Origin: Polyangiaceae bacterium
GTDB taxonomy: Bacteria > Myxococcota_A > Polyangia > Polyangiales > Polyangiaceae
Assembly: GCA_015075635.1 (NCBI GenBank)
Contig: JABTUA010000001.1
Coordinates: 1,736,001-1,800,000 of the forward strand
Direction of reading: 5' to 3'
DNA length: 64,000 nt
Part shown: positions 27,014-37,516 of the stretch, in pieces
Layout of the letters: every line of letters begins with the position of its first letter
Numbering within the stretch: position 1 is the first letter of the stretch
The notes under the pieces: generated by a model
What the model was told of the DNA's origin: nothing
What the model saw: only the letters and a program-made list of their open reading frames with translations
The model's database searches: none
Translations under genes and position numbers: made by a program

Positions 27014-27736
27014 ATGAAGCCCCGATTGCACTCGATGCTGTGGCTTGGAGTCCTCTTGGGCGCGCTCCTCGCCTGCAAGAAGAAGAGCGAGCCCGATCCA
27101 GCGCCGACGGTCTACACCGAGCCGGAGCACGTCAAGCGTTTCAAGGAGCTCGCGCCGAAGGTCAAGGCGCTCTTGGACAAGCTGCCGGAGATGAGCCAGA
27201 AGGCCAAGAGCGAGCCGGCGGTGAAGAGCGAGAAGCCGCTCACGGTCAAGCTCGAGAAGACGAAGTTCATCACCATAGGCGACAAGTGGCTCCTCGACGT
27301 CCACCGCGATCCGACGGACGGTGAGATCGACCTCGACGACACCAAGCTCTCGCTGTGCGCCTACGCGGTGGAGAAGAACCTCAAGGGCAAGAGTGACAGC
27401 GACATCAAGAGCGACGTCGGCTACCTGGAGGATTGCCTGGCCTGGGAGTACATCGCCGTGGTGCGGCCGAAGAAGATCACGATGCCGAAGGTCATGATGG
27501 CGTCGAAGACCTTCGAGCCCGGCGAGGTCCAGGGCGACCTCTTGCTCTTTGCCATGCCGGCGGGGGAGATCAAGGCGCGCTATCGCTTCCGCACCACCAA
27601 CTCCGACGAGCTCAAGTGGTTCGAGGGCAAGCCCGAGAAGGAGTGGTCGGACGAGTCGAAGCGTGACCTGGTGGAGAACCTGAAAGGCGTGATCGAGGAG
27701 CGCTTCGCCCTCGAGCGGGACTCGATGGGGAAGTGA
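27014..27736 (+). CDS. Hypothetical lipoprotein
   Basis: A 240-residue predicted lipoprotein: signal peptide with lipobox ALLAC (Cys 21) followed by KKKSEPDPAP. The mature part is Lys/Glu-rich with amphipathic helices at 35-65 and strand-rich segments after residue 75. Two cysteines (KLSLCAYAV, EDCLAWEY) could form one disulfide. No known family. The Lys content contrasts with the Arg-rich neighbours, but codon use is typical. It may share a transcript with the FAD oxidoreductase. Confidence 0.8.
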   Translation: MKPRLHSMLWLGVLLGALLACKKKSEPDPAPTVYTEPEHVKRFKELAPKVKALLDKLPEMSQKAKSEPAVKSEKPLTVKLEKTKFITIGDKWLLDVHRDPTDGEIDLDDTKLSLCAYAVEKNLKGKSDSDIKSDVGYLEDCLAWEYIAVVRPKKITMPKVMMASKTFEPGEVQGDLLLFAMPAGEIKARYRFRTTNSDELKWFEGKPEKEWSDESKRDLVENLKGVIEERFALERDSMGK

Positions 27737-27740
27737 GCGT

Positions 27741-28811
27741 TCAGCGCGGGATCCGGAAGCCGTCCTTCGGCACCGGCAGCCCGCTCGGCAAGGACTCCGG
27801 CCGGTCCGGCTCCTCGCTCACGTCGGTCAGCGCCTTGTCCAGGAAACGCGTGATGGCGTCGATCTCGTCGGCGGCGAGCGCGCGCGAGTCGCCCTCCGCC
27901 ACGGAGCGGGCGACCTCCTGAGCCACCGCGTCCCTGAGCTTCTGCACGGAGCCGTCGTGGAAGTAGGGCTCCGAGTCCCGGACGTTGCGCAGGGTGGGGA
28001 CGGCGAATGCGCGTTCGTCGCCCGCCTGGCCGGTGATCTCCCAGCGGCCGAGATCCGTCGCGTCCCCGGCGCCGCGATTCGCGAAGCGCGGGCTGTCGAA
28101 CAGCGGCGGCGCGTGGCAGTTCGCGCACCTGGCCTCGGCGAAGAGCTGCATGCCGCGGATCGTCTCGGCGTCGAGGGCACCTGCGTCGCCGTCCACGTAG
28201 CGGTCGTAGGTCGCGCGTCGCGTCGCGAAGCCGCGTTCGAAGGCGGCGATGGCCCGCGCCAGGTTCTTCGCGCTGACCGGCTCGGCGTCGGCTGGGAACG
28301 CCGCGGCGAAGCGCGCCGCGTACTCCGGGATGGTCGCGAGCTCAGAGGCGGCCTCGTCCGGCGCGCGACCGAGCTCCTTGGGGTCGAGGAGCGGCTCGAG
28401 CGCTTGCGCCTCGAGCGACGGCGAGCGCCCGTCCCAGAACAGCTGTTTCTCGTGGGCGACGTTCCACAAAGTCGGCGCGTTTCGGCGCGTGACGTTCGGC
28501 CCGGTGCGGCCCGGGCCGGTCGGCCCCTTGCCGCCGATGCCCACCGAGCGGGCGAGACCGTCGGAGAGGCCCCAGATCTCGCTGTGACAGGTCGCACAGG
28601 CCACCTGCCGATCGCTCGACAGGACGGGATCGTAGAAAAGCAGGCGCCCGAGCTCGGCTTTCTCCGGCGTGGTGGGGTTGTCCTTCGGCGCCCTCACCGC
28701 TGGGAACGGCGCGTAGGCCCAGGGGATGGGCGGCCCGTCGTACTCCGGCTCGCGCTCCTCCGGCGCGCCGCTACAGCTCAGGGCCGCGAGTCCCAATGCG
28801 ACGACCCGCAT
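27741..28811 (-). CDS. Diheme cytochrome c peroxidase/MauG-family lipoprotein
   Basis: A 356-residue exported protein with two haem c sites, CATCH (72-76) and CANCH (229-233), spaced as in bacterial diheme cytochrome c peroxidases and MauG. Other family motifs: ELGRLLFYDPVLSSD near 53, RNAPTLWNV near 110, LFWDGRSPSLEAQALEP near 124, PTLRNVRDSEPYFHDGS near 260. A short signal with LSCSG suggests a lipoprotein. Such proteins use H2O2 or oxidise a partner protein. It is three bases downstream of the beta-helix gene on the same strand, so the two are co-transcribed, and a second cytochrome of the same gene set lies 4 kb away. Confidence 0.92.
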   Translation of the reverse strand: MRVVALGLAALSCSGAPEEREPEYDGPPIPWAYAPFPAVRAPKDNPTTPEKAELGRLLFYDPVLSSDRQVACATCHSEIWGLSDGLARSVGIGGKGPTGPGRTGPNVTRRNAPTLWNVAHEKQLFWDGRSPSLEAQALEPLLDPKELGRAPDEAASELATIPEYAARFAAAFPADAEPVSAKNLARAIAAFERGFATRRATYDRYVDGDAGALDAETIRGMQLFAEARCANCHAPPLFDSPRFANRGAGDATDLGRWEITGQAGDERAFAVPTLRNVRDSEPYFHDGSVQKLRDAVAQEVARSVAEGDSRALAADEIDAITRFLDKALTDVSEEPDRPESLPSGLPVPKDGFRIPR

Positions 28812-28813
28812 GC

Positions 28814-30121
28814 TCACCACGAGAGGGCGGGCAGCTCGGGCAGCTTGCACTGATGGGGCGCGGCGTCGGTCGTGTGGACGGTGTTGTCCACGATCCCGCC
28901 GGGCGCGTGGATGTTGCGAAAGCTCGGCAGCGGTGGATCGCCCAGGCAGAGCATCGGCTCGGTGACCCCGGCCTTGACCACGCCGTCCCAGACCACGTTC
29001 TCCAGCGGCTTCACGTTGAACGCGCCGAGGATGTCCTGCGGGTCGCTGCCGTTGTTGGTGAACGTGTTGCCGTGAATGTAGGTCTTCTCCGGGTCGGGAT
29101 CGGTCGCTGGATCCGGCGTGGTCTGAAGCACGATGTTCAGCGTGGTGAGGCTGACGACGAGCACTCCGGCGCTCTTGTTGCCGGTGATCTGGTTGTTCGC
29201 GATCTCGTTGTCGTCGGATGCCAGGATCAGCAAACCGGTGCCCGCCGGCACGCTGGCCACGATCGTTCCCTGCTCGGCGAAGTTGGCGCGGTTGTTGTCG
29301 TGCACGTCGTTGTCGTAGACCTTGGCGCGTTTCCCGTCCTTCTTCTCCAAGTTGGGCAGGGTGAAGACCAGGATGCCCGCCGTGTTGTCCCAGGCCTCGT
29401 TCTCGTAGGCCTCGGCGTCGCTGGTGTTCTCGAGCTCGATGCCGGCCACGTTCCCGTGCACCTTGTTGCGGCGCACGATGGCCTGGTTGCACTGGCCCAC
29501 GTAGATGCCGGCGTCTGCGGCGCCGATCACCTCGGAGTCCTCGATGAGGACCCGAGTGCTCTTCACGGGGTAGACGGCGTAGGCGCCGTTCGAGGTGACC
29601 GAGCCGGCGTCCCACCAGACCTTGAGCTTGCGGAAGGTCACGTCCTCCGCGCCGGTGACCACGATGCCGTTGCCCGGAGAGTTCTTGATCCCGAGGTTCT
29701 CGATGGTGAAGCCGTCGCTGGTGACGGTGAAGCCGTCGTCGCCCTGGGTCTGACCTGCGAAGTCGAGCACGGCGTCGTCGATGTTGGCGCCCAGACCGCG
29801 CACGGTGACGTTCGGGACCGTCAGCGACACCTCCTTCTTCAGGCTGTAGGTGCCCTTGCACAGGCACACCGTGTCGCCGCTCTTGGCGTCGATCAGCGCG
29901 GTCTGGAGCGCGCTGGTGTCGTCCGGGCCTGGAGAGAGCACCGCGCTGCAGCCGGTCACGTCCTCGCCGCCCGGACAGGCGAGCCCGCCGCTGCCGCCGC
30001 TGCCGCCGCTGCCGCCGCTGCCGCCGCTGCCGCCGCTTCCACCGGCGCCCTCGTCGTCCCCGCAGCCGAGAAGCGAGAAGCCGAGCAAGGCCATCGAGAT
30101 CGCCGAGTTGAGCTTGGTCAT
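28814..30121 (-). CDS. Parallel beta-helix repeat lipoprotein
   Basis: A 435-residue lipoprotein: lipobox LLGC (Cys 20), a GGS linker of about 22 residues, then a right-handed parallel beta-helix (about 65-400) with repeated short strands such as NVTVRGLGANIDDAVLDF, GFTIENLGIKNSPGNGIVV, AGIYVGQCNQAIVRRNKV and NEIANNQITGNKSAGVLVV. Proteins of this kind (Shewanella SO_2931-like, TIGR03805 group) are typically encoded beside a diheme cytochrome of the SO2930 type. Both cytochromes here (27.7-28.8 kb and 32.5-33.6 kb) are close by, which supports that assignment. A polysaccharide or surface-binding role is only inferred. Confidence 0.88.
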   Translation of the reverse strand: MTKLNSAISMALLGFSLLGCGDDEGAGGSGGSGGSGGSGGSGGSGGLACPGGEDVTGCSAVLSPGPDDTSALQTALIDAKSGDTVCLCKGTYSLKKEVSLTVPNVTVRGLGANIDDAVLDFAGQTQGDDGFTVTSDGFTIENLGIKNSPGNGIVVTGAEDVTFRKLKVWWDAGSVTSNGAYAVYPVKSTRVLIEDSEVIGAADAGIYVGQCNQAIVRRNKVHGNVAGIELENTSDAEAYENEAWDNTAGILVFTLPNLEKKDGKRAKVYDNDVHDNNRANFAEQGTIVASVPAGTGLLILASDDNEIANNQITGNKSAGVLVVSLTTLNIVLQTTPDPATDPDPEKTYIHGNTFTNNGSDPQDILGAFNVKPLENVVWDGVVKAGVTEPMLCLGDPPLPSFRNIHAPGGIVDNTVHTTDAAPHQCKLPELPALSW

Positions 30122-30204
30122 TGCGACGATTCTACGGAAATGCCTCGGCCCTGCCCAGCCTGGGGGCTGGCCGCGGGCCGATCCCGTGCTTATGAAGCGC
30201 TCTC

Positions 30205-31383
30205 GTGCCGCGCACGCTGTCGTTCGTCCTGTTCTTCACGGTCGCGCTCTCGCTGGCGGGGAGCCTGCACTACTACATCTGGGCGCGGCTGGTGCGGGAC
30301 CTCGCGCTGCCCGTGATGTGGCATCGCGTGCTGACCGGCCTCTTGATCGCGCTGTTCCTGAGCATCCCGATCACGTTCACGCTGGCGCGCGGCCAGCGCT
30401 TCGAGGGCATGCGTCCGGTGCTGCTCGGGACCTTCGGCTGGATGGGCGTCCTGTTCATCGTCGTCATGCTGCTGGCGGTCGTGGACGTCAGCCGTCTGGG
30501 CGTCGGGGTGGTCAGCCGCTTGTTCGGCGAAGGTCCGCCGGACGATCCGGAGCGCCGGCTCACCGTCGCGCGGATGTTGGGCGTCGGGGTGGCGTTGGTC
30601 GCCGGGGGCGCCGGTACCGTGGCGGCGCGCTCCGGCCTCACCGAGCTGATCGTGAAGCGCGTGACGGTGCCGCTCCCCCGCTTGCCCAGCGAGCTCAGCG
30701 GCACGCGGATCGTGCAGCTCACCGACGTTCACGTCGGCGCGACCATCCAGCGCGGCTTCATCGAGCGCGTGGTGCGCGAGACCAACGCCCTCGAGCCCGA
30801 CGTCATCGCCATCACCGGCGATTTGGTGGACGGCTCGGTGGCTCAGCTGCGCGAGCACGTCGCGCCGCTGGCCGAGCTCCGGGCCAAGCACGGCGTGTAT
30901 TTCGTGACGGGCAACCACGAGTATTACTCGGGCGCGGAGGCCTGGTGCGCGGAGCTCACCCGGCTCGGCATCCGGGTCTTGCGCAACGAGCACGTGCGCA
31001 TCGGTGAGGGCGAGGCCAGCTTCGACTTGGCCGGGGTGGACGACTACTCGGCGCACCGCTTCGGCCGCGGGCACGGCGCCGACCTGGCGCGTGCGCTGGA
31101 GGGCCGCGACGAGTCACGGGAGCTCGTCCTCTTGGCGCACCAGCCGCGGCAGGTGTTCGAGGCCGATCGGCTGGGCGTGGGCTTGCAGCTCTCCGGCCAC
31201 ACTCACGGCGGGCAGATCTTCCCCTGGAACTTCTTCGTGCGCCTCCAGCAGCCGGTGGTGAGCGGCCTGCACCGCTTCGGGCGAGCGCTCGTCTACGTCA
31301 GCAACGGCACCGGTTACTGGGGGCCGCCCATGCGCCTGGGCGCGCCGGCGGAGATCACGGAGCTGACCCTGACATGCGCGTGA
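30205..31383 (+). CDS. Membrane-anchored metallophosphoesterase
   Basis: A 392-residue protein with four hydrophobic segments in the first 140 residues (about 5-28, 33-55, 70-95, 120-140), then a calcineurin-like phosphoesterase domain. Metal motifs: LTDVHVG near 172, ITGDLVDG near 206, GNHEYY near 237, LLAHQP near 310 and SGHTHGGQ near 331. The layout is that of the YaeI/YkuE family, some members of which hydrolyse lipid-linked phosphodiesters such as UDP-diacylglucosamine. GTG at 30205 is the first plausible start. The gene lies between the beta-helix gene and its cytochrome partner but on the opposite strand to the former. Confidence 0.9.
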   Translation: MPRTLSFVLFFTVALSLAGSLHYYIWARLVRDLALPVMWHRVLTGLLIALFLSIPITFTLARGQRFEGMRPVLLGTFGWMGVLFIVVMLLAVVDVSRLGVGVVSRLFGEGPPDDPERRLTVARMLGVGVALVAGGAGTVAARSGLTELIVKRVTVPLPRLPSELSGTRIVQLTDVHVGATIQRGFIERVVRETNALEPDVIAITGDLVDGSVAQLREHVAPLAELRAKHGVYFVTGNHEYYSGAEAWCAELTRLGIRVLRNEHVRIGEGEASFDLAGVDDYSAHRFGRGHGADLARALEGRDESRELVLLAHQPRQVFEADRLGVGLQLSGHTHGGQIFPWNFFVRLQQPVVSGLHRFGRALVYVSNGTGYWGPPMRLGAPAEITELTLTCA

Positions 31384-31387
31384 GCCC

Positions 31388-32437
31388 TCACGGTGTCTGC
31401 CCCGCGTGCGCGCCGCAGCTCGGGCAGCGCGTGCCGGGGTCCATCAGGTACAGCGCCGCGCAGAACGGGCAGCGCGTGGGCGCCGGCCCCGGCGCGGCCA
31501 AGCCGAGCTCCGGTCGCGCGCGGCGCAGGCGCAGCGTGGCCGACAGGAGCAGGTCCCGCAGCGCGCGCTCGGCGTGATTGGCGCGTTTGAGCGGCAGCGT
31601 CGAGGAACGCTGGAGGCCGATCAGGCGCAGGCTCGCGGCCTGGCGGGTGACGTTCTCGTCGTAGCCCAAGCTCGGCGAGAAGGTGATGCCGAGTAGATCC
31701 GCGCCGTCCACGATCTGCTCGTCCCAGCGTTCGTCGCCCCGGGCGTGATGAGTGCGGAGGCTCTCGGCGCGGATCTCCACCACGGCGCGGGGCGGCGGTC
31801 CCTTGCCGCGGACGTCGGCCCAGGCATGCCGCAAGCGGCGCCGCCCGTCGGGCGAGAAGGCCAGCACCAACAAGAGCGGCAGGCACAGCACGAACAGGAT
31901 GGTGCCGAGCACGCGCTGCGCTCCCGTCGCCGGCGAGCTCTCCTCGACGACCACCAAGGCGTCGGGCTCGTTCACGATCTCGACCCCGTGCTGCCGGAGC
32001 ACGGCCGCCGACCGCTCCTCGTTCAGCTCCTCCGGGTGGGCCAGGAGCGGGCGCCCGCCGTACCAGATCTCTGCCACTTCGCGCGCGCCGCCTTGCACGA
32101 TGCTCTCGATCACCACGACCTGCTCGCGCATCGCGGCGTGCAGGATGGACGCCACCGTGCGGTAGCCGGTCTCCGCGTCGCCGGGCACGAAGTCCAGGTA
32201 CGCGAGCGTCTGGCCGCGCGGGTCGTACAGGAGCACGCGGAGCTGGTGCCAGCGCTGGTAGAAGCGCGTGCGAATGCTCGGGATCTCGACGTCGCTCTCC
32301 GAAAACACCATCGCCAGGACGATCAGCGGCAGCGCGCACAAGAGGCACAGGAACGCGAGCGAGTACTCCAGGATCGCGAGCCAGCGAAAGCGCTGACAGC
32401 GCCAGTGCTCGAGGCCGATGCGGGCGACGCCGGTCAT
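31388..32437 (-). CDS. Two-helix membrane protein with C-terminal zinc-ribbon-like tail
   Basis: A 349-residue protein of unknown function. Transmembrane helices at about 20-45 and 172-192 frame an extracytoplasmic domain of about 125 residues (LRVLLYDPRGQTLAYLDFVPGD and so on). A cytoplasmic part follows with VVEIRAESLRTHH. The last 30 residues hold a zinc-ribbon-like pair, CPFC-x9-CPSC, in a setting like other ribbon-tailed membrane proteins. No enzyme motif is present. It is convergent with the phosphoesterase gene (four bases between stops) and divergent from the SO2930-type cytochrome gene. Confidence 0.8.
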   Translation of the reverse strand: MTGVARIGLEHWRCQRFRWLAILEYSLAFLCLLCALPLIVLAMVFSESDVEIPSIRTRFYQRWHQLRVLLYDPRGQTLAYLDFVPGDAETGYRTVASILHAAMREQVVVIESIVQGGAREVAEIWYGGRPLLAHPEELNEERSAAVLRQHGVEIVNEPDALVVVEESSPATGAQRVLGTILFVLCLPLLLVLAFSPDGRRRLRHAWADVRGKGPPPRAVVEIRAESLRTHHARGDERWDEQIVDGADLLGITFSPSLGYDENVTRQAASLRLIGLQRSSTLPLKRANHAERALRDLLLSATLRLRRARPELGLAAPGPAPTRCPFCAALYLMDPGTRCPSCGAHAGQTP

Positions 32438-32524
32438 CGGACGGCCGAGCAGATCGGAGAGGGCGGGTGAGGCGGAGATGGCCGAGAGTAGTCAGGGCCG
32501 CGGCGTGCGGGCTAGACTCCCGGT

Positions 32525-33604
32525 GTGCGTAGGCTGCTGCTCTCCACCCTCCTGGTCTCGCTCTCGGGCTGCGGCTCCGACGGCGATGCTGGTTCGTCGA
32601 AGCAGCTCCAGGTGACCCCGCCGCCGGAGGGGGCACCCTGGCAGAGCCTGGCCGAGTGGCACCTGTTCGACGGCGCCGGGAAGCCGGCCGAGCGCGTCGT
32701 GCCCTACGAGGTGGTCTCGCCGCTCTGGTCGGACGCCACCGAGAAGCACCGCTTCCTGTACGTTCCGGAAGGCAAGGTCATCGGCTATCAGCCCCAAGAC
32801 ATCTGGAAGTTCCCGGTCGGCGCGGTATTGGTGAAGACCTTCGGTTACCTGAACGACGCTCGGGACCCGGGGCTCGGCGAGCGCCTGCTCGAGACCCGGC
32901 TGCTCGTGCGCGAGAGCGCGGGCTGGACGGCGCACACCTACGTGTACGACGACGCGGGCACCGAGGCGGTGCGCACGCTGGCCGGCGCGGACATCCCGGT
33001 GAGCTTCGTCGACGCGGCGGGCAAGAGCCATTCGCTCGACTACGCAGTACCGAACACGAACCTGTGCCAGGAGTGCCACGGCTTGGGCTCCCAGCTCGAC
33101 ACGCTGGGCGGCCGCACGCGGCAGCTCAATCGAAGCCACGACTACGGCAAGGGCGCGGTGAATCAGCTCGACCACCTCGCGAGCTTGGGCTTCTTCGACC
33201 AGGCGCCGCCGGCCGAGCGCGAGACGCTCTCCGATCCAGCCGGCAGCGGCGGCGTGACCGAGCGCACGCGCTCCTATTTCGACGCCAACTGCGCGCACTG
33301 CCACGCCGAAGGACGCATCGCCGCGTCGAGCGGGCTCCTGCTCGACTGGGCCAAGACCGGGCCGGGCAATTCGCCCGCGACCTACGGCGTGTGCAAGACG
33401 CCGACCTCCGCCGGCGGCGGCACCTGCGGGCTCACTCACGACGTGGTGCCGGGCAAGCCCGGCGAGTCGATCTTGATGTGCCGCATCGCGTCGCGGACGC
33501 AACCGGTCCAGATGCCGCCGGTCGCGACGCAGCTCGTGGACGAGCAGGCGGTGAAGCTGATCGGCGACTGGATCACGAGCCTGTCCGACCCGCCCTGTCA
33601 GTGA
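32525..33604 (+). CDS. SO2930-family diheme c-type cytochrome lipoprotein
   Basis: A 359-residue lipoprotein (lipobox SLSGC, Cys 16) with two haem c motifs, CQECH (181-185) and CAHCH (256-260). The order and surroundings fit the SO2930/HNE_0200 family (TIGR03806): YEVVSPLWSDATEKHRFLYVPEG near 61, WKFPVGAVLVKTFGY near 94, PNTNLCQECHGLG, TRQLNRSHDYG and the C-terminal PVATQLVDEQAV. The family is commonly encoded next to a beta-helix protein. Here that partner is 2.4 kb upstream on the other strand, with two genes between. Electron donor and acceptor are unknown. GTG start at 32525. Confidence 0.9.
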   Translation: MRRLLLSTLLVSLSGCGSDGDAGSSKQLQVTPPPEGAPWQSLAEWHLFDGAGKPAERVVPYEVVSPLWSDATEKHRFLYVPEGKVIGYQPQDIWKFPVGAVLVKTFGYLNDARDPGLGERLLETRLLVRESAGWTAHTYVYDDAGTEAVRTLAGADIPVSFVDAAGKSHSLDYAVPNTNLCQECHGLGSQLDTLGGRTRQLNRSHDYGKGAVNQLDHLASLGFFDQAPPAERETLSDPAGSGGVTERTRSYFDANCAHCHAEGRIAASSGLLLDWAKTGPGNSPATYGVCKTPTSAGGGTCGLTHDVVPGKPGESILMCRIASRTQPVQMPPVATQLVDEQAVKLIGDWITSLSDPPCQ

Positions 33605-33652
33605 CGCTGCCGTGACGCCTTGCGGCGTGGGGACTCGTGGTACGGTCGCGCC

Positions 33653-36372
<2,720 letters not shown>

Positions 36373-36376
<4 letters not shown>

Positions 36377-36747
36377 CCATGCGAAACGTGCTCGACGAAA
36401 GCAGGATCTCGGGACCCGCCCAGGACAAGATCGCGTCCTTCCACCCGGAGGTCGTCCGCGAGGTGGAACGCGCCATCGAGGACTCGCCGGTGGTGGTGGT
36501 GGGCATGGCCCAGAACCCCCACGTCAGGAAGGTGCGTCAGGCCCTCGATCGGGCAGGCGTCGAGTACCGCTACCTCGAGTACGGGAGCTACCTGTCGGAG
36601 TGGCGCCGGCGGCTCGCCATCAAGCTCTGGAGCGGCTGGCCCACGTTCCCGCAAGTGTTCGTCAAAGGCACGCTCCTCGGCGGCGAGGATTTGACCCTCG
36701 CGGCCCTCGAGGACGGCAGCCTGAAGAAGCGGCTCGAGGGCGCCTGA
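36373..36747 (+). CDS. Cysteine-free glutaredoxin-fold protein
   Basis: A 124-residue protein with the glutaredoxin pattern: strand VVVVGMAQ, helix VRKVRQALDRAGVEYRYLEYG, cis-Pro loop WPTFPQVFVKG (about 89-99) and the GGEDLTLAALEDGSLKKRL terminus. At the active-site turn, where CPYC or CGFS is expected, it reads NPHV (48-51). The entire protein has no cysteine, so thiol chemistry and [2Fe-2S] ligation by its own residues are excluded. It may still bind glutathione or act as a scaffold. The GTG start overlaps the aceE stop (GTGA); an ATG six bases later is the alternative. Coupling to AceE suggests a role near the pyruvate dehydrogenase complex, which is inference. Confidence 0.88.
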
Positions 36748-36778
36748 AGTTGCGCGGGGCCAGCCGGTGCGCGACCCT

Positions 36779-37516
36779 ATGCCGATGACTTCGCGTCTCG
36801 GACTCGCCCTGGTCGCTGCGCTCGTGGCCGCCTGTAGCGCCAAGGATCTCGATCAGTACGAAGCGTCCGGCGGCGGTGGGACCGGTGGCGGCAGCTCGGG
36901 CGCCGGCGGGAGCTCGGGGAGCGGTGGCAGCTCGGGCGGCGCTGGCGCGCCCTCGGGGGGCGGTGGCACGACCTCGGGCGGCGGCGGCAGCTCGGGCGGC
37001 GGCGGCACGACCTCGGGTGGAGGTGGCACGACCTCGGGTGGCGGCGGCACGACCTCGGGTGGCGGCGGCGCGACCTCCGGCGGCGGTGGCACGACCTCGG
37101 GTGGAGGTGGCACGACCTCTGGCGGCGGTGGCGCGACCTCCGGCGGTGGTGGCACGACCTCGGGCGGCGGCGGCACCGGCGGCGCCACCTGCAGCCCGGC
37201 CTGCGTCAGCCCCAAGATCTGCAAGCCGAGCACCCTGACCTGCGTCGACTGCCTCACGGACGCGAACTGCTCCAGCAGCAAGCCTCATTGCCAGAACCAG
37301 CAGACCTGCCGCGAGTGCTTGCAGGAGTCGCACTGCCCGTCGGGCGAAACCTGCGGCGCGGATTGGAAGTGCACCAAGAAGTGCACCTCCGACGCCAACT
37401 GCACCGAGGCCGGCGACCCGCGCTGCAAGCTCTCGGTCGGCTACTGCGTCGAGTGCCTGAGCTCGTCGGACTGCGGCGGGAAGCCCTGCAAGAGCGACGG
37501 CACCTGCGACGACTGA
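36779..37516 (+). CDS. Lipoprotein with heptad Gly/Thr/Ser repeat and Cys-rich C-terminus
   Basis: About 245 residues. Signal peptide with lipobox VAAC (Cys near 20); then a linker of more than 100 residues made of Gly with Thr/Ser/Ala, ending near 137. The C-terminal 105 residues contain about 20 cysteines in units such as CSPACVSPKICKPSTLTC, CLTDANCSSSKPHC, CRECLQESHCPSGETC and CVECLSSSDCGGKPC, similar to the Cys-rich tails of many myxobacterial surface proteins. ATG at 36779; another at 36785 is equally possible. No enzymatic domain. Probably a surface-exposed structural or binding protein. Confidence 0.85.
   Translation: MPMTSRLGLALVAALVAACSAKDLDQYEASGGGGTGGGSSGAGGSSGSGGSSGGAGAPSGGGGTTSGGGGSSGGGGTTSGGGGTTSGGGGTTSGGGGATSGGGGTTSGGGGTTSGGGGATSGGGGTTSGGGGTGGATCSPACVSPKICKPSTLTCVDCLTDANCSSSKPHCQNQQTCRECLQESHCPSGETCGADWKCTKKCTSDANCTEAGDPRCKLSVGYCVECLSSSDCGGKPCKSDGTCDD
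36956..37162 (+). repeat. Imperfect 21-bp tandem repeat, about ten copies
   Basis: Direct repeat inside the preceding lipoprotein gene. The unit encodes GGGG[T/A/S][T/S]S, with one unit six residues long. Copies differ mainly at third codon positions (GGT/GGC, TCG/TCT/TCC), so the peptide is kept while the DNA drifts. Length is likely to vary by slippage. Confidence 0.9.

Noticed and set aside
36956-37162. Possible CRISPR-like array
   Set aside because: Units are contiguous 21-bp repeats without spacers and in frame with a coding sequence, so it is a coding tandem repeat.
36853-37281. Minus-strand frame with VPPPPEV repeats, resembling a proline-rich protein
   Set aside because: It is the complement of the Gly-rich heptad repeat. 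The plus strand has a signal peptide, lipobox and Cys-rich domain; the minus frame has none of these.
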